Shown piece after piece: positions 44,140-53,155 of a DNA stretch of 53,155 bases. The notes beneath the pieces are model-generated. The model saw nothing but the letters and a program-made list of their open reading frames with translations, was not told where the DNA came from and searched no databases. The stretch is from contig SUVY01000012.1 in assembly GCA_015061775.1 (NCBI GenBank), positions 1 through 53,155 on the forward strand. The letters are read 5' to 3'. Within the stretch, counting starts at the first letter, position 1; each line of letters begins with the position of its first letter. The DNA comes from Lentisphaerota bacterium (lineage in GTDB: Bacteria > Verrucomicrobiota > Lentisphaeria > Victivallales > Victivallaceae). The translations under genes and the position numbers were made by a program.

Positions 44140-45126
44140 TTAAGATAAACAGCTCATTGCTTTGCTGAGCTGTAAAACGTCATCATCGGTCAATACTGAT
44201 CCCCGGTGGGAGATCACTTTTGAAGAGAACATCGTGCCGCAGACAACTGAAGTCCTGTCATCAAATCCGCGGTCTTTTCCTGCTATATATCCTGCCAGCC
44301 AGAGGTCTCCTGCGGCAGTAGTGTCAACGACAGCTTCAGCCGGGTATGCCGGAGTGAAGAAACGCTCTCCGCTGCCGGAAAACCATACTCCCTGTGCTCC
44401 GCATTTTACGGCACATACTTTGACCATGCCGCTCAAAATATCGAGCGCAGTTTCCGGGTCGGGACTTCCGGTAAAAGCCTCTGCCTCCCGGGAGTTGGCG
44501 ACTATCATCGAAATCTGCGGCATAAGCTCAAGAAACAGCTCGCGGAACTTGCGGCATATCTCAAAACTTGCCAGATCAAGTATGGTGAAGCACTTTTGGC
44601 TGTGGGCTTGTGAGACCATCTCTTTCAGTTTGCCGCTGTACGCCATAAATCCCTCAAACAATGCGGCATCGTAATCGGAGAACGCAGAGTCGGCGATCTC
44701 CTGAGAACTCAATTCAAGCGAAACGCCGAGCGCACTTCTCATTGTGCGTTCGGCGTCCGGAGTAACGAGGGCAAGGCAGCATCCGGTACTTCCTGTATCG
44801 GAAAAAACCAGCTGGGATGTATCGACACCGTGTTCATTGCAGAATTGCAGATAACGCGATGTAAAATTTCCATCTGAAGCAAGTTTGCCGCGCAGCGCGC
44901 TTTTCACCTGAAAGCGACTGAGGGCAAAAACTGTATTTCCGGCGGCTCCTCCGGGAAAGTACTCTGGAGTCTTCCCGGATTTTTGAATGATACCGCTGAT
45001 CTCCTCGGAAGTCAGCGGCTCCATGCCGCCTTTTTTTCCCGGCACCGCCTGTTCGAGAAAACAGTCATCCACCGCAAGCTGGATATCCAGCAGCGGAGAA
45101 CCGGTGCCGAGCAGTGAAAACGACAT
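44140..45126 (-). CDS. PfkB-family kinase, probable adenosine kinase
   Basis: 328 aa ribokinase-fold protein. N-terminal [18 protein letters not shown] and [17 protein letters not shown]-terminal [18 protein letters not shown] containing the anion-hole/catalytic DTxxAGD motif (the usual first G is A). The fold covers adenosine kinase, fructokinase and ribokinase. Lying between metK and ahcY with a 2-bp gap to metK, and because AhcY makes adenosine, adenosine phosphorylation is the most likely role (inference from context). Confidence 0.88.
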   Translation of the reverse strand: MSFSLLGTGSPLLDIQLAVDDCFLEQAVPGKKGGMEPLTSEEISGIIQKSGKTPEYFPGGAAGNTVFALSRFQVKSALRGKLASDGNFTSRYLQFCNEHGVDTSQLVFSDTGSTGCCLALVTPDAERTMRSALGVSLELSSQEIADSAFSDYDAALFEGFMAYSGKLKEMVSQAHSQKCFTILDLASFEICRKFRELFLELMPQISMIVANSREAEAFTGSPDPETALDILSGMVKVCAVKCGAQGVWFSGSGERFFTPAYPAEAVVDTTAAGDLWLAGYIAGKDRGFDDRTSVVCGTMFSSKVISHRGSVLTDDDVLQLSKAMSCLS

Positions 45127-45128
45127 TT

Positions 45129-46313
<1,185 letters not shown>

Positions 46314-46334
46314 GGTAAAAATACTTTTGGAATA

Positions 46335-46958
46335 TTAGCGTCCGGGAATGATCATCGGGACCGGAACTCCGCGGCGGTTCTGGCGCCATACGGACTCCCC
46401 CTGACCCTCGACAGCGGGTTTATCCTCGCCGAAGCTCTGGGTCTTCATGTTGGCATCATTGACTCCGGCGGAGGCAAGTGCAGCGCGGATGGCGTTGGCA
46501 CGGCGCTCGCCGAGGGCACGGTTGTACTCGTCGGTACCGCGCTGGTCGCAGTGACCCTCGATCAGAAGTCCGAGCTCGGGTTTGTCAGCGAGGAAAGCAG
46601 CGATGCGCTGGACTTTCGCCTGCTCGCTGGGAACGAGAACATCTGAATCGTGTGCGAAGTAGATCACCGGCATTCCGAGACGGTTTCCGGAGGGATCAGC
46701 GACGCGCCAGCCGTCGGCATCAGCTTCACCGATGCGTCCGTCTTTGCCCTGATCGACCCAGTTTCCGCTGTTCTCGCTGCCGGGAAGCAGTCCGGCTCCG
46801 CCCTTACCGTCGAGACCGGTATCATTGTAGCCGTAACCGGGATCAGCTTTGGCTCCCGGAACCTGCGAAAGATCCTCTGCAGGAGTGTCCGGTCCGCAAC
46901 CTGCTGCCAGAACAAGACACGCCGCCGCGGCGGCACAACTGATGATTGATTTGAACAT
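46335..46958 (-). CDS. pal: Pal/OmpA-family peptidoglycan-associated lipoprotein
   Basis: 207 aa. Signal with lipobox LAAGC (Cys21), followed by a Gly/Asp-rich linker (about 22-90). The OmpA-C domain (about 97-200) has the Pal pattern: FAHDSDVLVPSEQAKVQRIAAFL, IEGHCDQRGTDEYNRALGERRANAI. The domain binds peptidoglycan; the lipid anchor is in the outer membrane. The tol genes are not in the window. It is the first gene of the ten-gene minus-strand unit. Confidence 0.92.
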   Translation of the reverse strand: MFKSIISCAAAAACLVLAAGCGPDTPAEDLSQVPGAKADPGYGYNDTGLDGKGGAGLLPGSENSGNWVDQGKDGRIGEADADGWRVADPSGNRLGMPVIYFAHDSDVLVPSEQAKVQRIAAFLADKPELGLLIEGHCDQRGTDEYNRALGERRANAIRAALASAGVNDANMKTQSFGEDKPAVEGQGESVWRQNRRGVPVPMIIPGR

Positions 46959-47025
46959 GTTTTCTTTCTCCTGTATTTTGGGGTTGTATTTATCTGCTTT
47001 TACAGCTATAGTTATCTACGCATAT

Positions 47026-47053
47026 AACATATCCCTCTTTCTCTAAAATTCAA
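47026..47053 (-). promoter_or_regulatory. Candidate promoter of the pal-metK transcription unit
   Basis: Minus strand: -35 TTGAAT (47053-47048), 16-bp spacer, -10 TATGTT (47031-47026), about 70 bp upstream of pal. Confidence 0.5.
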
Positions 47054-47138
47054 AGAGAAAAAAGCAGTTTATCGACAAAAAATCCCGTTTTTTTTCGCCC
47101 TGCGGCATCCCGCGCCGGCAACATTTTGTTTTTGAGGG

Positions 47139-47167
47139 TTGAAAACTGCATACATCAGGGCTATATT
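47139..47167 (+). promoter_or_regulatory. Promoter of the Lrp/AsnC gene
   Basis: -35 TTGAAA (47139-47144), 17-bp spacer, -10 TATATT (47162-47167), 44 bp before the preferred ATG at 47212. It diverges from the pal promoter, so one regulator could act on both. Confidence 0.65.
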
Positions 47168-47211
47168 TTATCAGCGATTTGTTCAAAAAAATATGTAATT
47201 TGTCATTGCAA

Positions 47212-47673
47212 ATGGATGAAACCGACTGCCGCATACTCAACATTTTGAGAAAAAACGCCCGGATATCCAACAAGGAGCTGGCACAGCGGGTAAATCTGTC
47301 CCCGTCAACAGCACTTGAAAGGGTGAGAAAACTCTATCGCGACGGAGTTATTTCCGGATGCGAAACTCGTATAAACTGTGCCAAACTCGGCCTCGGTCTG
47401 ACAGTGCTCATCAGCCTCACGACCGACGAAAAACTCTGCGATCACCATGTGGCAAAAGAGTTGGTGAATTTTCCGGAAATCGTGGAAATCTATGACATCT
47501 CGGGAGAAGCAAACTACCTGCTCAAAGTAGTCACCAGCGACACAAAGACTCTGCATGAACTTATGAACCGGATAGGCAGGATCGACGGCGTAAAATCATC
47601 AAAAACCACTCTGGTTCTGGGTATGTTCAAAGAGGAGATATCTCCGGAGATCACCATTCCGGAAAAACAATAA
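47212..47673 (+). CDS. Lrp/AsnC-family transcriptional regulator
   Basis: 153 aa from the ATG at 47212, a normal length; the open frame to 47179 starts with TTG and lies too near the promoter. HTH: DETDCRILNILRKNARISNKELAQRVNLSPSTALERVRKLYRDGVI. The C-terminal RAM/effector domain follows (TVLISLTTDE, FPEIVEIYDISGEANYLLKVVTSD, LMNRIGRIDGV). Such regulators sense amino acids. It diverges from the pal-metK unit, whose amino-acid genes (argB, aroK, aroC) are possible targets (inference). Confidence 0.92.
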   Translation: MDETDCRILNILRKNARISNKELAQRVNLSPSTALERVRKLYRDGVISGCETRINCAKLGLGLTVLISLTTDEKLCDHHVAKELVNFPEIVEIYDISGEANYLLKVVTSDTKTLHELMNRIGRIDGVKSSKTTLVLGMFKEEISPEITIPEKQ

Positions 47674-47706
47674 GCTTTTAGTCATCTGAAATGGAAGATT
47701 TATCCA

Positions 47707-47735
47707 TGTCAAAAACCGTCTCCGGGCGGTATAAT
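47707..47735 (+). promoter_or_regulatory. Candidate promoter of the epimerase-oxidoreductase operon
   Basis: -10 is the consensus TATAAT (47730-47735). -35 TGTCAA (47707-47712) is weak, 17-bp spacer. It lies 66 bp upstream of the epimerase ATG. Confidence 0.45.
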
Positions 47736-47801
47736 ATATAAAGTGCATGTTCAACTGGAACACCGCTTATACCGGGTTCCGCAATCAAGGAAAGATTTTT
47801 T

Positions 47802-48725
47802 ATGGAAACTGTTCTCGTAACAGGCGGAAGCGGCTTTATCGGAAGCCACATCTGTGAACTCTGCCAAAACAAGTACAAAGTGCGCGTTCTCGACAATCTG
47901 CGTACCGGCAGAAGAAGCAACCTCGACGGACTCGATGTCGAATTTATCGAAGGCAGCGTCGCCAACCGCGATGATGTCAAACGCGCTGTCGAAGGTGTCA
48001 AATATATCTTCCATCTCGCCGCTCTCGTCAGCGTTCCCGAGTCGATGGAAAAAATCGAAGAGTGCAACCTTATCAACTCCGTCGGAACCATCTATCTGCT
48101 CGAAGAGGCAGCCGCAGCCGGAGCGAAAAAGCTCGTTCTCAGCACCTCAGCCGCGAACTACGGCGACAACCCGGTCTCTCCCAAAGTCGAGACTCTCTTC
48201 CCTGAACCCAAGAGCCCCTATGCCATCACCAAGCTCGATGGAGAGTACTACTGCAAAATGTTCCATGAGACCGGAAAACTTGAGACTGCCTGTCTGCGCT
48301 ACTTCAACGTTTTCGGTCCGCGCCAGAACCCCAAAAGCGCATACGCCGCCGCAGTTCCGATCTTCATCACACGCGCTCTCAAAAATGAGCCCATCACCAT
48401 CTACGGAGACGGAGGACAGACCCGCGACTTCATCTATGTCAAAGATATCGCCCGCGCCAACCTCTTTATGGCTGAGACCTCCAACACCGGAGTTTACAAC
48501 GTGGCTTACGGCAAAAAGATCACCATCCTCGACCTTGCCGAAAAGATCGTCAAGCTCACCAACTCAAAGAGTGAGATCGTCTTCCTTCCGGAGCGTCCCG
48601 GAGACATCCGTCACTCCCTCGCCTGCGTGGACAAACTCGCAGCCACCGGTTTCACCGGAGAGTGGGATTTTGAGCGCGGTCTCGCCGCCGCTATCGAAGC
48701 ATACACCAAAGAAATCATAAAATAA
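47802..48725 (+). CDS. NAD-dependent sugar-nucleotide epimerase/dehydratase
   Basis: 307 aa extended short-chain dehydrogenase. NAD motif VLVTGGSGFIGSH (residues 4-16). Active-site Ser in STSAANYGD and YxxxK as YAITK. The substrate-binding C-terminal part has RYFNVFGPRQNP, YGDGGQTRDFIYVKDIARAN and VYNVAYGKKITILDLA, typical of UDP-glucose/UDP-GlcNAc 4-epimerase-like enzymes. The exact sugar is not fixed. It precedes the Gfo/Idh gene by 12 bp; together they suggest sugar-nucleotide or sugar oxidation for envelope glycans. Confidence 0.9.
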   Translation: METVLVTGGSGFIGSHICELCQNKYKVRVLDNLRTGRRSNLDGLDVEFIEGSVANRDDVKRAVEGVKYIFHLAALVSVPESMEKIEECNLINSVGTIYLLEEAAAAGAKKLVLSTSAANYGDNPVSPKVETLFPEPKSPYAITKLDGEYYCKMFHETGKLETACLRYFNVFGPRQNPKSAYAAAVPIFITRALKNEPITIYGDGGQTRDFIYVKDIARANLFMAETSNTGVYNVAYGKKITILDLAEKIVKLTNSKSEIVFLPERPGDIRHSLACVDKLAATGFTGEWDFERGLAAAIEAYTKEIIK

Positions 48726-48737
48726 GGTTTTTTCACC

Positions 48738-49925
48738 ATGAAAAAGAATTGGAAGATCGGAGTCATCGGAGTTTACGGACGCGGACGCCACGCTTATAAG
48801 GCCCATCGTCCTGAGCAGGGTTTTGAAATCGTTATGGGAGCCGACCCCTACGATCCCAGCCCCAAAACTCTCGCAAATCCTGAGTACAAATCATTCACCG
48901 ACACCTTTCCCGGAGCAACTCTGGTCAAAGATTACAAAGAGCTGGTCGCCAACAAAGATATCGACATAGTTTTCGTCATGTCTCCCGACCATTGCCACGA
49001 AGATCAGGTCGTCGCCGCCCTCGAAGCAGGCAAGCACGTCTATGTTGAAAAACCCATGGCCATCACCGTCGAAGGCTGTGACCGCATCCTCAAAACCGCC
49101 TACCGCACCAAAGCCAAACTCTTTGTCGGACACAATATGCGCTATTTCCCGGCGATATTGAAGATGAAAGAGGTCATCGACTCAGGAATGATCGGCAAAA
49201 TCCAGTGCGGATGGTGCCGCCACTTCATCAACTACGGCGGAGACGCATATTTCCGCGACTGGCACTCCGAGCAGAAGAATACCACAGGTCTGCTGCTCCA
49301 GAAGGGAGCTCACGACATCGACGTCATGCACTGGCTCATGGGCGGAAGCACCAAACGCGTCGTCGGAATGGGTATGCTCAGTGTCTATGACAAACTTCCG
49401 CGCCGCAAGCCCGAAGAGTTCGGAGACGCGACTTTCAACAACGCTCATTGGCCTCCCATGGAGCAGAGCGGATTCTCTCCCGTCATCGACGTCGAAGACC
49501 ACAACATGATCATGATGCAGCTCGATAACGGAGCTCAGGCAACCTATATGCAGTGCCATTACGCTCCGGACTCAGAGCGCAACTACACCTTCATCGGTAC
49601 CGCTGGAAGAGTTGAAAACATCGGTGACCACGGCAAATGCGAGATCCATGTCTGGACCAATCGCGGACCGCGCGAAACTCCCGATGTCATCTACAAGCTG
49701 AAACCCGCGGTCGGAGACCACGGCGGCGCTGACGGTCCCATTGTTGACAACTTCCTCGACTTTGTCGCCAACGGAGCAAAAACCAACGCCAACCCGGTCG
49801 GAGCACGCAACAGCGTAGCAGCCGGTGTTCTCGGACACTACTCCATGCGCAACGGAAACGTTCCAATGGACGTTCCGGAGCTCGATAAGGATCTCATCGA
49901 GTACTTCATCAACGGTCAGAAGTAA
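48738..49925 (+). CDS. Gfo/Idh/MocA-family oxidoreductase
   Basis: 395 aa. NAD(P) Rossmann start IGVIGVYGRGRHAYKAH, then HVYVEKPMAITVEGCDRIL with the family EKP motif. The C-terminal domain includes KGAHDIDVMHWLMGG with the substrate-side His/Asp. No signal peptide, so cytoplasmic. These enzymes oxidise or isomerise sugars and cyclitols. It is cotranscribed with the epimerase; a terminator follows. Confidence 0.92.
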   Translation: MKKNWKIGVIGVYGRGRHAYKAHRPEQGFEIVMGADPYDPSPKTLANPEYKSFTDTFPGATLVKDYKELVANKDIDIVFVMSPDHCHEDQVVAALEAGKHVYVEKPMAITVEGCDRILKTAYRTKAKLFVGHNMRYFPAILKMKEVIDSGMIGKIQCGWCRHFINYGGDAYFRDWHSEQKNTTGLLLQKGAHDIDVMHWLMGGSTKRVVGMGMLSVYDKLPRRKPEEFGDATFNNAHWPPMEQSGFSPVIDVEDHNMIMMQLDNGAQATYMQCHYAPDSERNYTFIGTAGRVENIGDHGKCEIHVWTNRGPRETPDVIYKLKPAVGDHGGADGPIVDNFLDFVANGAKTNANPVGARNSVAAGVLGHYSMRNGNVPMDVPELDKDLIEYFINGQK

Positions 49926-49936
49926 CTGCGCGTTTT

Positions 49937-49968
49937 CCAGGGGAGTTCAGTGACTCCCCTGGATTTTT
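49937..49968 (+). terminator. Terminator after the Gfo/Idh gene
   Basis: CCAGGGGAGT-tcagtg-ACTCCCCTGG, perfect 10-bp stem followed by ATTTTTG. It lies 12 bp past the stop codon. The rest of the 320-bp gap holds repeat copy B. Confidence 0.95.
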
Positions 49969-50031
49969 GCATACCGGGCAACAGGATAATGGACGGCACC
50001 GCAACAACGCGGATCACATTGAAATAGGCGC

Positions 50032-50220
50032 TGTTCCCGACAAAGGTAGGTAAAAGTAAATAAAAAAGTTTTTTCGCTTTTCTTGAAAGGGAGAGATCCG
50101 CCGTCGCCAAGGCTATGGCGGGACAAGGGGAAAAGAATAACGAAGCCGACGTTCGGCTTCTTTTCTCGTGAAAAGAAGTTTTCCCGCTTTCTTTCGCATC
50201 ATCTCCCCATATCGGGAACA
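50032..50220 (+). repeat. Full copy B of dispersed TIR repeat
   Basis: 189 bp between TGTTCCCGA and TCGGGAACA, nearly identical to copy A across the whole length (a few substitutions, for example GAAAAGAAT for GACAAGAAT). The same two hairpins are present. AAAGC follows both full copies. It separates the terminator from the next gene by leaving only about 27 bp before its start. Confidence 0.9.
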
Positions 50221-50247
50221 AAGCTTTGAAATAAAGTTTTTTTGAAA

Positions 50248-52263
50248 ATGAAAAAGTATGAAATTACGTGGAGCTTGATGCATCCGACTCCGCTTGACCC
50301 GGATTATGTAAGAAAACTGGTGAAAAAAGCGGCAGAAGCAAATTACAGGGTTGACAGCTTTGAGATTTGCGGTCAATGTCACTCTCCTTACGGCGGTTTG
50401 GACGGGTTGATAAACTACCGGGAGTTTCCGGCGGCATTTGCCAGCTGGGATCAGGATACCGTTTCCAACAACCAGAAAAAACTCAACGAGATCCTTGCAA
50501 TCTCTCATGCGGCAGGCAAAGCCGTCTATCTCTGGCACCGCGAAGTTATGCTGCCTCCGGGATTATTAAAAGACATGCCGGAACTGCTGGACGCAGACGG
50601 GGAATTCGACCTTACCGGCAAAGCTTTTGCTGACCTTATTCGCTACAAACTGGATAAAACCTTTGAAAACGTTCCTGATCTGGACGGTCTGGTGCTGACT
50701 TTGACCGAAGCTGATTATTCAGCCATCCACAACTCAAATACCGACAAATATCCTCCGGTGGAAGTTGTAAAATTCATCATCAGCATTTTTGCCTCAGAAC
50801 TTGAAAAACGGGGCAAACGTTTCATTATGCGGTCATTCGGTTCTATTGCAGAAGATTACGAGTGCATCCTTGCCGGAGCGGAGGCCTTGGAAGGCAGACA
50901 CAAATTCGAGATCGAAACCAAGATAACGCCTTATGACTTTGTGCCGTTCCTGCCGAAAAATCCGTTTTTAAGAAGGAGTTCCGGCTTTACGCTCTCGGCT
51001 GAATGTGAGGCGGTGGGCGAATTCATGGGGCAGGGAAATATGCCCTTTGAACACGTTCACAATCTGGTGCGTTACGTCCGCGAAGGTCAGGAGGCTGAAG
51101 TTGACCGTTTTACCATCCGGGTCGATCGCCGGGGAAACTGCATTTTTGACCTCTATGAGATCAACTATTACGCCTACGCCAGAGCCTTGGAAGATGAAAA
51201 TATCACTGCGCAAGAGATCCGCAATGAGTGGTATGACAAACACTATCCCGCTGATAAACGCGACGGCTTGATCGAACTTGACCGGCTCGGCTGGGAGATG
51301 GTGCAGAAAACCTATTTTATTGACGGTCATGTGCTTTTTCACGGAAATTACTCCATGAAATATATCAAAGCCGGATTCGCTTTCGGACTCTTTGCTGAAG
51401 GCAGAAGAACTCTTGCCAACGGCAGAGGCATCTGGTCGATATTGAGCGATCGCAAAAGTCCGGGGCGGAAGGCAATTTTTGAAGAAAAAAATCAGGCAGT
51501 CGAGCTGGCTGATAAAGGGCTTGCGCTGTTGAAAAGTTTGAACCTTCCCCAGGATGATTTCCGCCACCGCCTCTGGGGAAATGCTCCAATCGTGACCCGC
51601 GCGGCAAGAGAATTGATTTTGTGCTTCATCAGTTACTTTGAAGACATGGAGCAGAAAAAAGAGGATCATCCGCGCCTCAAAGCGCAGATCGCCTCCTCAA
51701 TGCGCGAATTCGACCGCCTTGCCGGACATAAAGTAGAACTGGTCGAGCGTGAAGTCATCAACGGTCTGGAACACCGCACCAAAGAGTTGAACCGCACCAT
51801 CGAAGAGTTGGTCATCGAACCTCTGGCTGCGATCTGTCAGGAACTTTTGCAGGAATTCCCGGCTGAATTTGCGGCAAAGAAAAAACTTCACGGCTGTGAA
51901 GATGCCATTGTCACCGGAGGAATCACCGATGACTGGAGGATTTACCGTTACATGCACGCTTCACACAGCGTTCTTTACAATGGTAAACCATCCCGATGGG
52001 CAGGCAACCGGGTCTTTCCCAACGGATTTATAGAGATGGAACTCAAGCGCGGCAGAGAGCTGGTCATTTACGGAGCGCAGGAGGTAACAGACAAATTCAC
52101 TTTGAGTTGTGACAACCAAAAGCTCACTGCCGTATTTGATGAAAACGGCTGTTTCACCATGCCTTTGCCGGAATCGGATGAACCGGTAAAAATCCGGCTG
52201 GAAAAATCCGGAGAAAAGTACCCTGTATTTTATTCTGTTGCCACCCGCAGCTTGAAAAATTGA
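50248..52263 (+). CDS. Putative glycan enzyme of unrecognised family (TIM-barrel-like)
   Basis: 671 aa from the ATG at 50248. I do not recognise the family. The first half has barrel-like strand features: ITWSLMHPTPLDPDYVRKLVKKAAEANYRVDSFEICG, GKAVYLWHREV, LDGLVLTLTEADYSAIHNS, KRFIMRSFGSI and FEIETKITPYDF. This recalls alpha-glucuronidase/GH67- or GH115-like enzymes but is not a firm match. A long helical region (about 450-560) and a small C-terminal beta domain (about 590-671) follow. No signal peptide, so cytoplasmic. It has no obvious ribosome site and starts about 27 bp after the repeat. Confidence 0.7.
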   Translation: MKKYEITWSLMHPTPLDPDYVRKLVKKAAEANYRVDSFEICGQCHSPYGGLDGLINYREFPAAFASWDQDTVSNNQKKLNEILAISHAAGKAVYLWHREVMLPPGLLKDMPELLDADGEFDLTGKAFADLIRYKLDKTFENVPDLDGLVLTLTEADYSAIHNSNTDKYPPVEVVKFIISIFASELEKRGKRFIMRSFGSIAEDYECILAGAEALEGRHKFEIETKITPYDFVPFLPKNPFLRRSSGFTLSAECEAVGEFMGQGNMPFEHVHNLVRYVREGQEAEVDRFTIRVDRRGNCIFDLYEINYYAYARALEDENITAQEIRNEWYDKHYPADKRDGLIELDRLGWEMVQKTYFIDGHVLFHGNYSMKYIKAGFAFGLFAEGRRTLANGRGIWSILSDRKSPGRKAIFEEKNQAVELADKGLALLKSLNLPQDDFRHRLWGNAPIVTRAARELILCFISYFEDMEQKKEDHPRLKAQIASSMREFDRLAGHKVELVEREVINGLEHRTKELNRTIEELVIEPLAAICQELLQEFPAEFAAKKKLHGCEDAIVTGGITDDWRIYRYMHASHSVLYNGKPSRWAGNRVFPNGFIEMELKRGRELVIYGAQEVTDKFTLSCDNQKLTAVFDENGCFTMPLPESDEPVKIRLEKSGEKYPVFYSVATRSLKN

Positions 52264-52352
52264 AAATTTAAGTTATAGTATTACAACGGTCGGTACTTTC
52301 GTGTTAAATATTAAACCTTGATATATAACAAGTCACGACCAAAAAAATCAGC

Positions 52353-52371
52353 TCCGGTAACTATTACCGGA
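52353..52371. promoter_or_regulatory. 8-bp inverted repeat upstream of the PH-like gene
   Basis: TCCGGTAA-cta-TTACCGGA, a perfect 8-bp palindrome with a 3-bp centre, 26 bp upstream of the start codon at 52397. It may be an operator or, in RNA, a small hairpin near the ribosome site. Confidence 0.4.
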
Positions 52372-52396
52372 CAACAGTAAATGGAGGGGATTTTTT

Positions 52397-52957
52397 ATGG
52401 GCATGCACAATCTTGCAATGCTGATGGGCGGAAACGCACTCGTTCTGAGAGAAAAAGAGATCAATGAATATGGTCCGGTATATGTCCGTCTGGTCGGACG
52501 CAAACCCGGTCTCCTCGACTGGCTGCTGACCATTATCGGAATCAACACCACCGTTATTTTCGAAGTTTACGACAACCGCGTTGAATATTCATACGGTTCG
52601 CTCTCAGGAAGGATGACGGAGACTATTCCGCTGTCCAAGATCAGCAACCTTATGTGCGGATATTTCAAACCGTTCTTCCTGCTGGTGCTCGCGGCGATCC
52701 TCTTTATCGCCGGAATTTGCGTATCGTTCTCTGCCGGAAACGGAATCCCGTTCATATTTGGATTGATTTTCGCAGCAGTTTGCGTCATCTGCTATTTCCT
52801 CAAAAAGACCACCATGGTATCAGTCATTCCCAACAGCGCGTGTCCGACGACCGTGATATTCAAGCGTTCCCTCATCGAAAACAACAACATCTCAGCAGAA
52901 GAGGCTCAGCAGATCATCAGCATTATCAATGCTCTGGTAGCAAAAGCAAACTCCTGA
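52397..52957 (+). CDS. Membrane protein with PH-like domain
   Basis: 186 aa. GGAGGGG 6 nt upstream of the ATG. The first part (VYDNRVEYSYGSLSGRMTETIPLSKISNL, about 58-86) resembles a bacterial PH-like strand pattern. Two hydrophobic segments follow (FFLLVLAAILFIAGICVSF and IPFIFGLIFAAVCVICYFL), then a soluble C-terminal helix. The function is unknown. It stands alone and is followed by a terminator-like hairpin. Confidence 0.75.
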   Translation: MGMHNLAMLMGGNALVLREKEINEYGPVYVRLVGRKPGLLDWLLTIIGINTTVIFEVYDNRVEYSYGSLSGRMTETIPLSKISNLMCGYFKPFFLLVLAAILFIAGICVSFSAGNGIPFIFGLIFAAVCVICYFLKKTTMVSVIPNSACPTTVIFKRSLIENNNISAEEAQQIISIINALVAKANS

Positions 52958-52981
52958 TATAACTTCCGCAAAACACAAAGG

Positions 52982-53024
52982 GGCTGTTGCAAAACCTTGG
53001 AAAGGTGAGCAACAGCCTTTATCT
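52982..53024 (+). terminator. Terminator after the PH-like gene
   Basis: GGCTGTTGC (52982-52990) pairs perfectly with GCAACAGCC (53009-53017), with an inner ACCTT/AAGGT stem, followed by TTTATCT. The GGGCTGTTGCAAAA start also resembles known insertion-sequence ends, but no transposase follows in the window. Confidence 0.7.
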
Positions 53025-53082
53025 ATTGTTTGAAAGAAGCCAAGCCACGCAATCCGGCTTGAGAAAACGGAAGGCTCCCGAA

Positions 53083-53117
53083 CGGAGAGGAACGGAGTTG
53101 AACGGAGTGAACGGAGA
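53083..53117 (+). repeat. Short direct-repeat tract AACGGAG x4
   Basis: AACGGAG occurs four times in 35 bp with 2-3 bp between units, next to the end of the window. No gene is supported in the last 130 bp. Confidence 0.75.
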
Positions 53118-53155
53118 TCATGTATGTGGAGAAGTATTCCGCCCGCCATTGTCTG

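Noticed and set aside
46959-47130. Possible SAM or SAH riboswitch before the pal-metK unit
   Set aside because: Only a small GCGG/CCGC hairpin and A-rich runs are visible; none of the conserved SAM or SAH riboswitch cores could be found.
47854-48720. Second plus-strand frame of 288 codons inside the epimerase gene
   Set aside because: Ser/Pro-rich translation typical of an out-of-frame reading of a G/C-rich third position; the epimerase frame has all motifs.
52981-53155. Insertion-sequence end suggested by GGGCTGTTGCAAAA
   Set aside because: The stretch forms a good terminator for the preceding gene and no transposase frame follows in the 140 bp available; the element idea cannot be supported within the window.

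Overview
The window looks like a chromosomal segment of a Lentisphaerae-type bacterium (Victivallis/Lentisphaera-like, Planctomycetes-Verrucomicrobia-Chlamydiae group). This is inferred from gene style: pseudopilin-like secreted proteins with an intact [18 protein letters not shown]-type N-terminus and a C-terminal H-X9-DG motif, placed inside glycan-degradation clusters; many secreted parallel beta-helix proteins; FAD-dependent oxidoreductases next to glycosidases; and a GntR regulator fused to a solute-binding-protein fold. No rRNA, CRISPR array, transposase or phage module was seen.

Layout. (1) 136-4188, minus: an envelope operon of CreD, a zinc-ribbon/bacterial-PH membrane protein, a BspA-type leucine-rich-repeat secreted protein and an FtsK motor-domain homologue whose P-loop is destroyed. 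Its promoter carries a perfect 7-1-7 palindrome in the -35/-10 spacer. (2) 4641-14582, minus: a seven-gene, tightly packed operon of beta-helix protein, GntR-SBP regulator, FAD oxidoreductase, secreted phosphoesterase, second beta-helix protein, pseudopilin and an M19 dipeptidase homologue lacking metal ligands. A leader hairpin with a U-run precedes it. (3) 14761-17068, minus: a KamA-like lysine 2,3-aminomutase and a small zinc-ribbon/ankyrin gene pair. (4) 17339-29046: a LacI regulator and serine hydrolase diverge from a plus-strand glycan cluster (GH5-like enzyme, pseudopilin, 974-aa secreted glycosidase, small secreted protein, FAD oxidoreductase, BPL-N-like lipoprotein). (5) 29269-33322: a decayed lipoprotein/glycosidase fragment, an LVIVD beta-propeller protein and four tRNA genes (Asp, Leu, Gly, Tyr). 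(6) 33429-36358: a small PQ-loop-like membrane protein and a GH78-like rhamnosidase. (7) 36294-46958, minus: ten housekeeping genes with gaps of at most about 21 bp: Pal, MetK, a PfkB/adenosine-kinase-like enzyme, AhcY, ArgB, AroK, AroC, a TPR protein, a BASS-type transporter and a DEAD-box helicase. (8) 47212-52957, plus: Lrp/AsnC regulator, sugar-nucleotide epimerase, Gfo/Idh/MocA oxidoreductase, a large putative glycan enzyme and a membrane PH-like protein.

How it fits together. Two clusters are built for uptake and breakdown of complex glycans, each with its own regulator, secreted binding or cleaving proteins, an FAD enzyme and a pseudopilin. The housekeeping block couples SAM synthesis (MetK) to SAH hydrolysis (AhcY) and probable adenosine salvage.

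The most distinctive non-coding feature is a dispersed repeat of about 150-190 bp with 9-bp terminal inverted repeats (TGTTCCCGA/TCGGGAACA) and internal hairpins, present as two near-identical full copies, one inverted copy and several fragments. The copies lie at 3' ends of genes, and two genes take their last codons and stop from it. Other leads are the pseudo-ATPase FtsK homologue, the ligand-poor M19 protein, a C-rich-loop hairpin RNA candidate and a structured element that duplicates the tRNA-Tyr 3' end.
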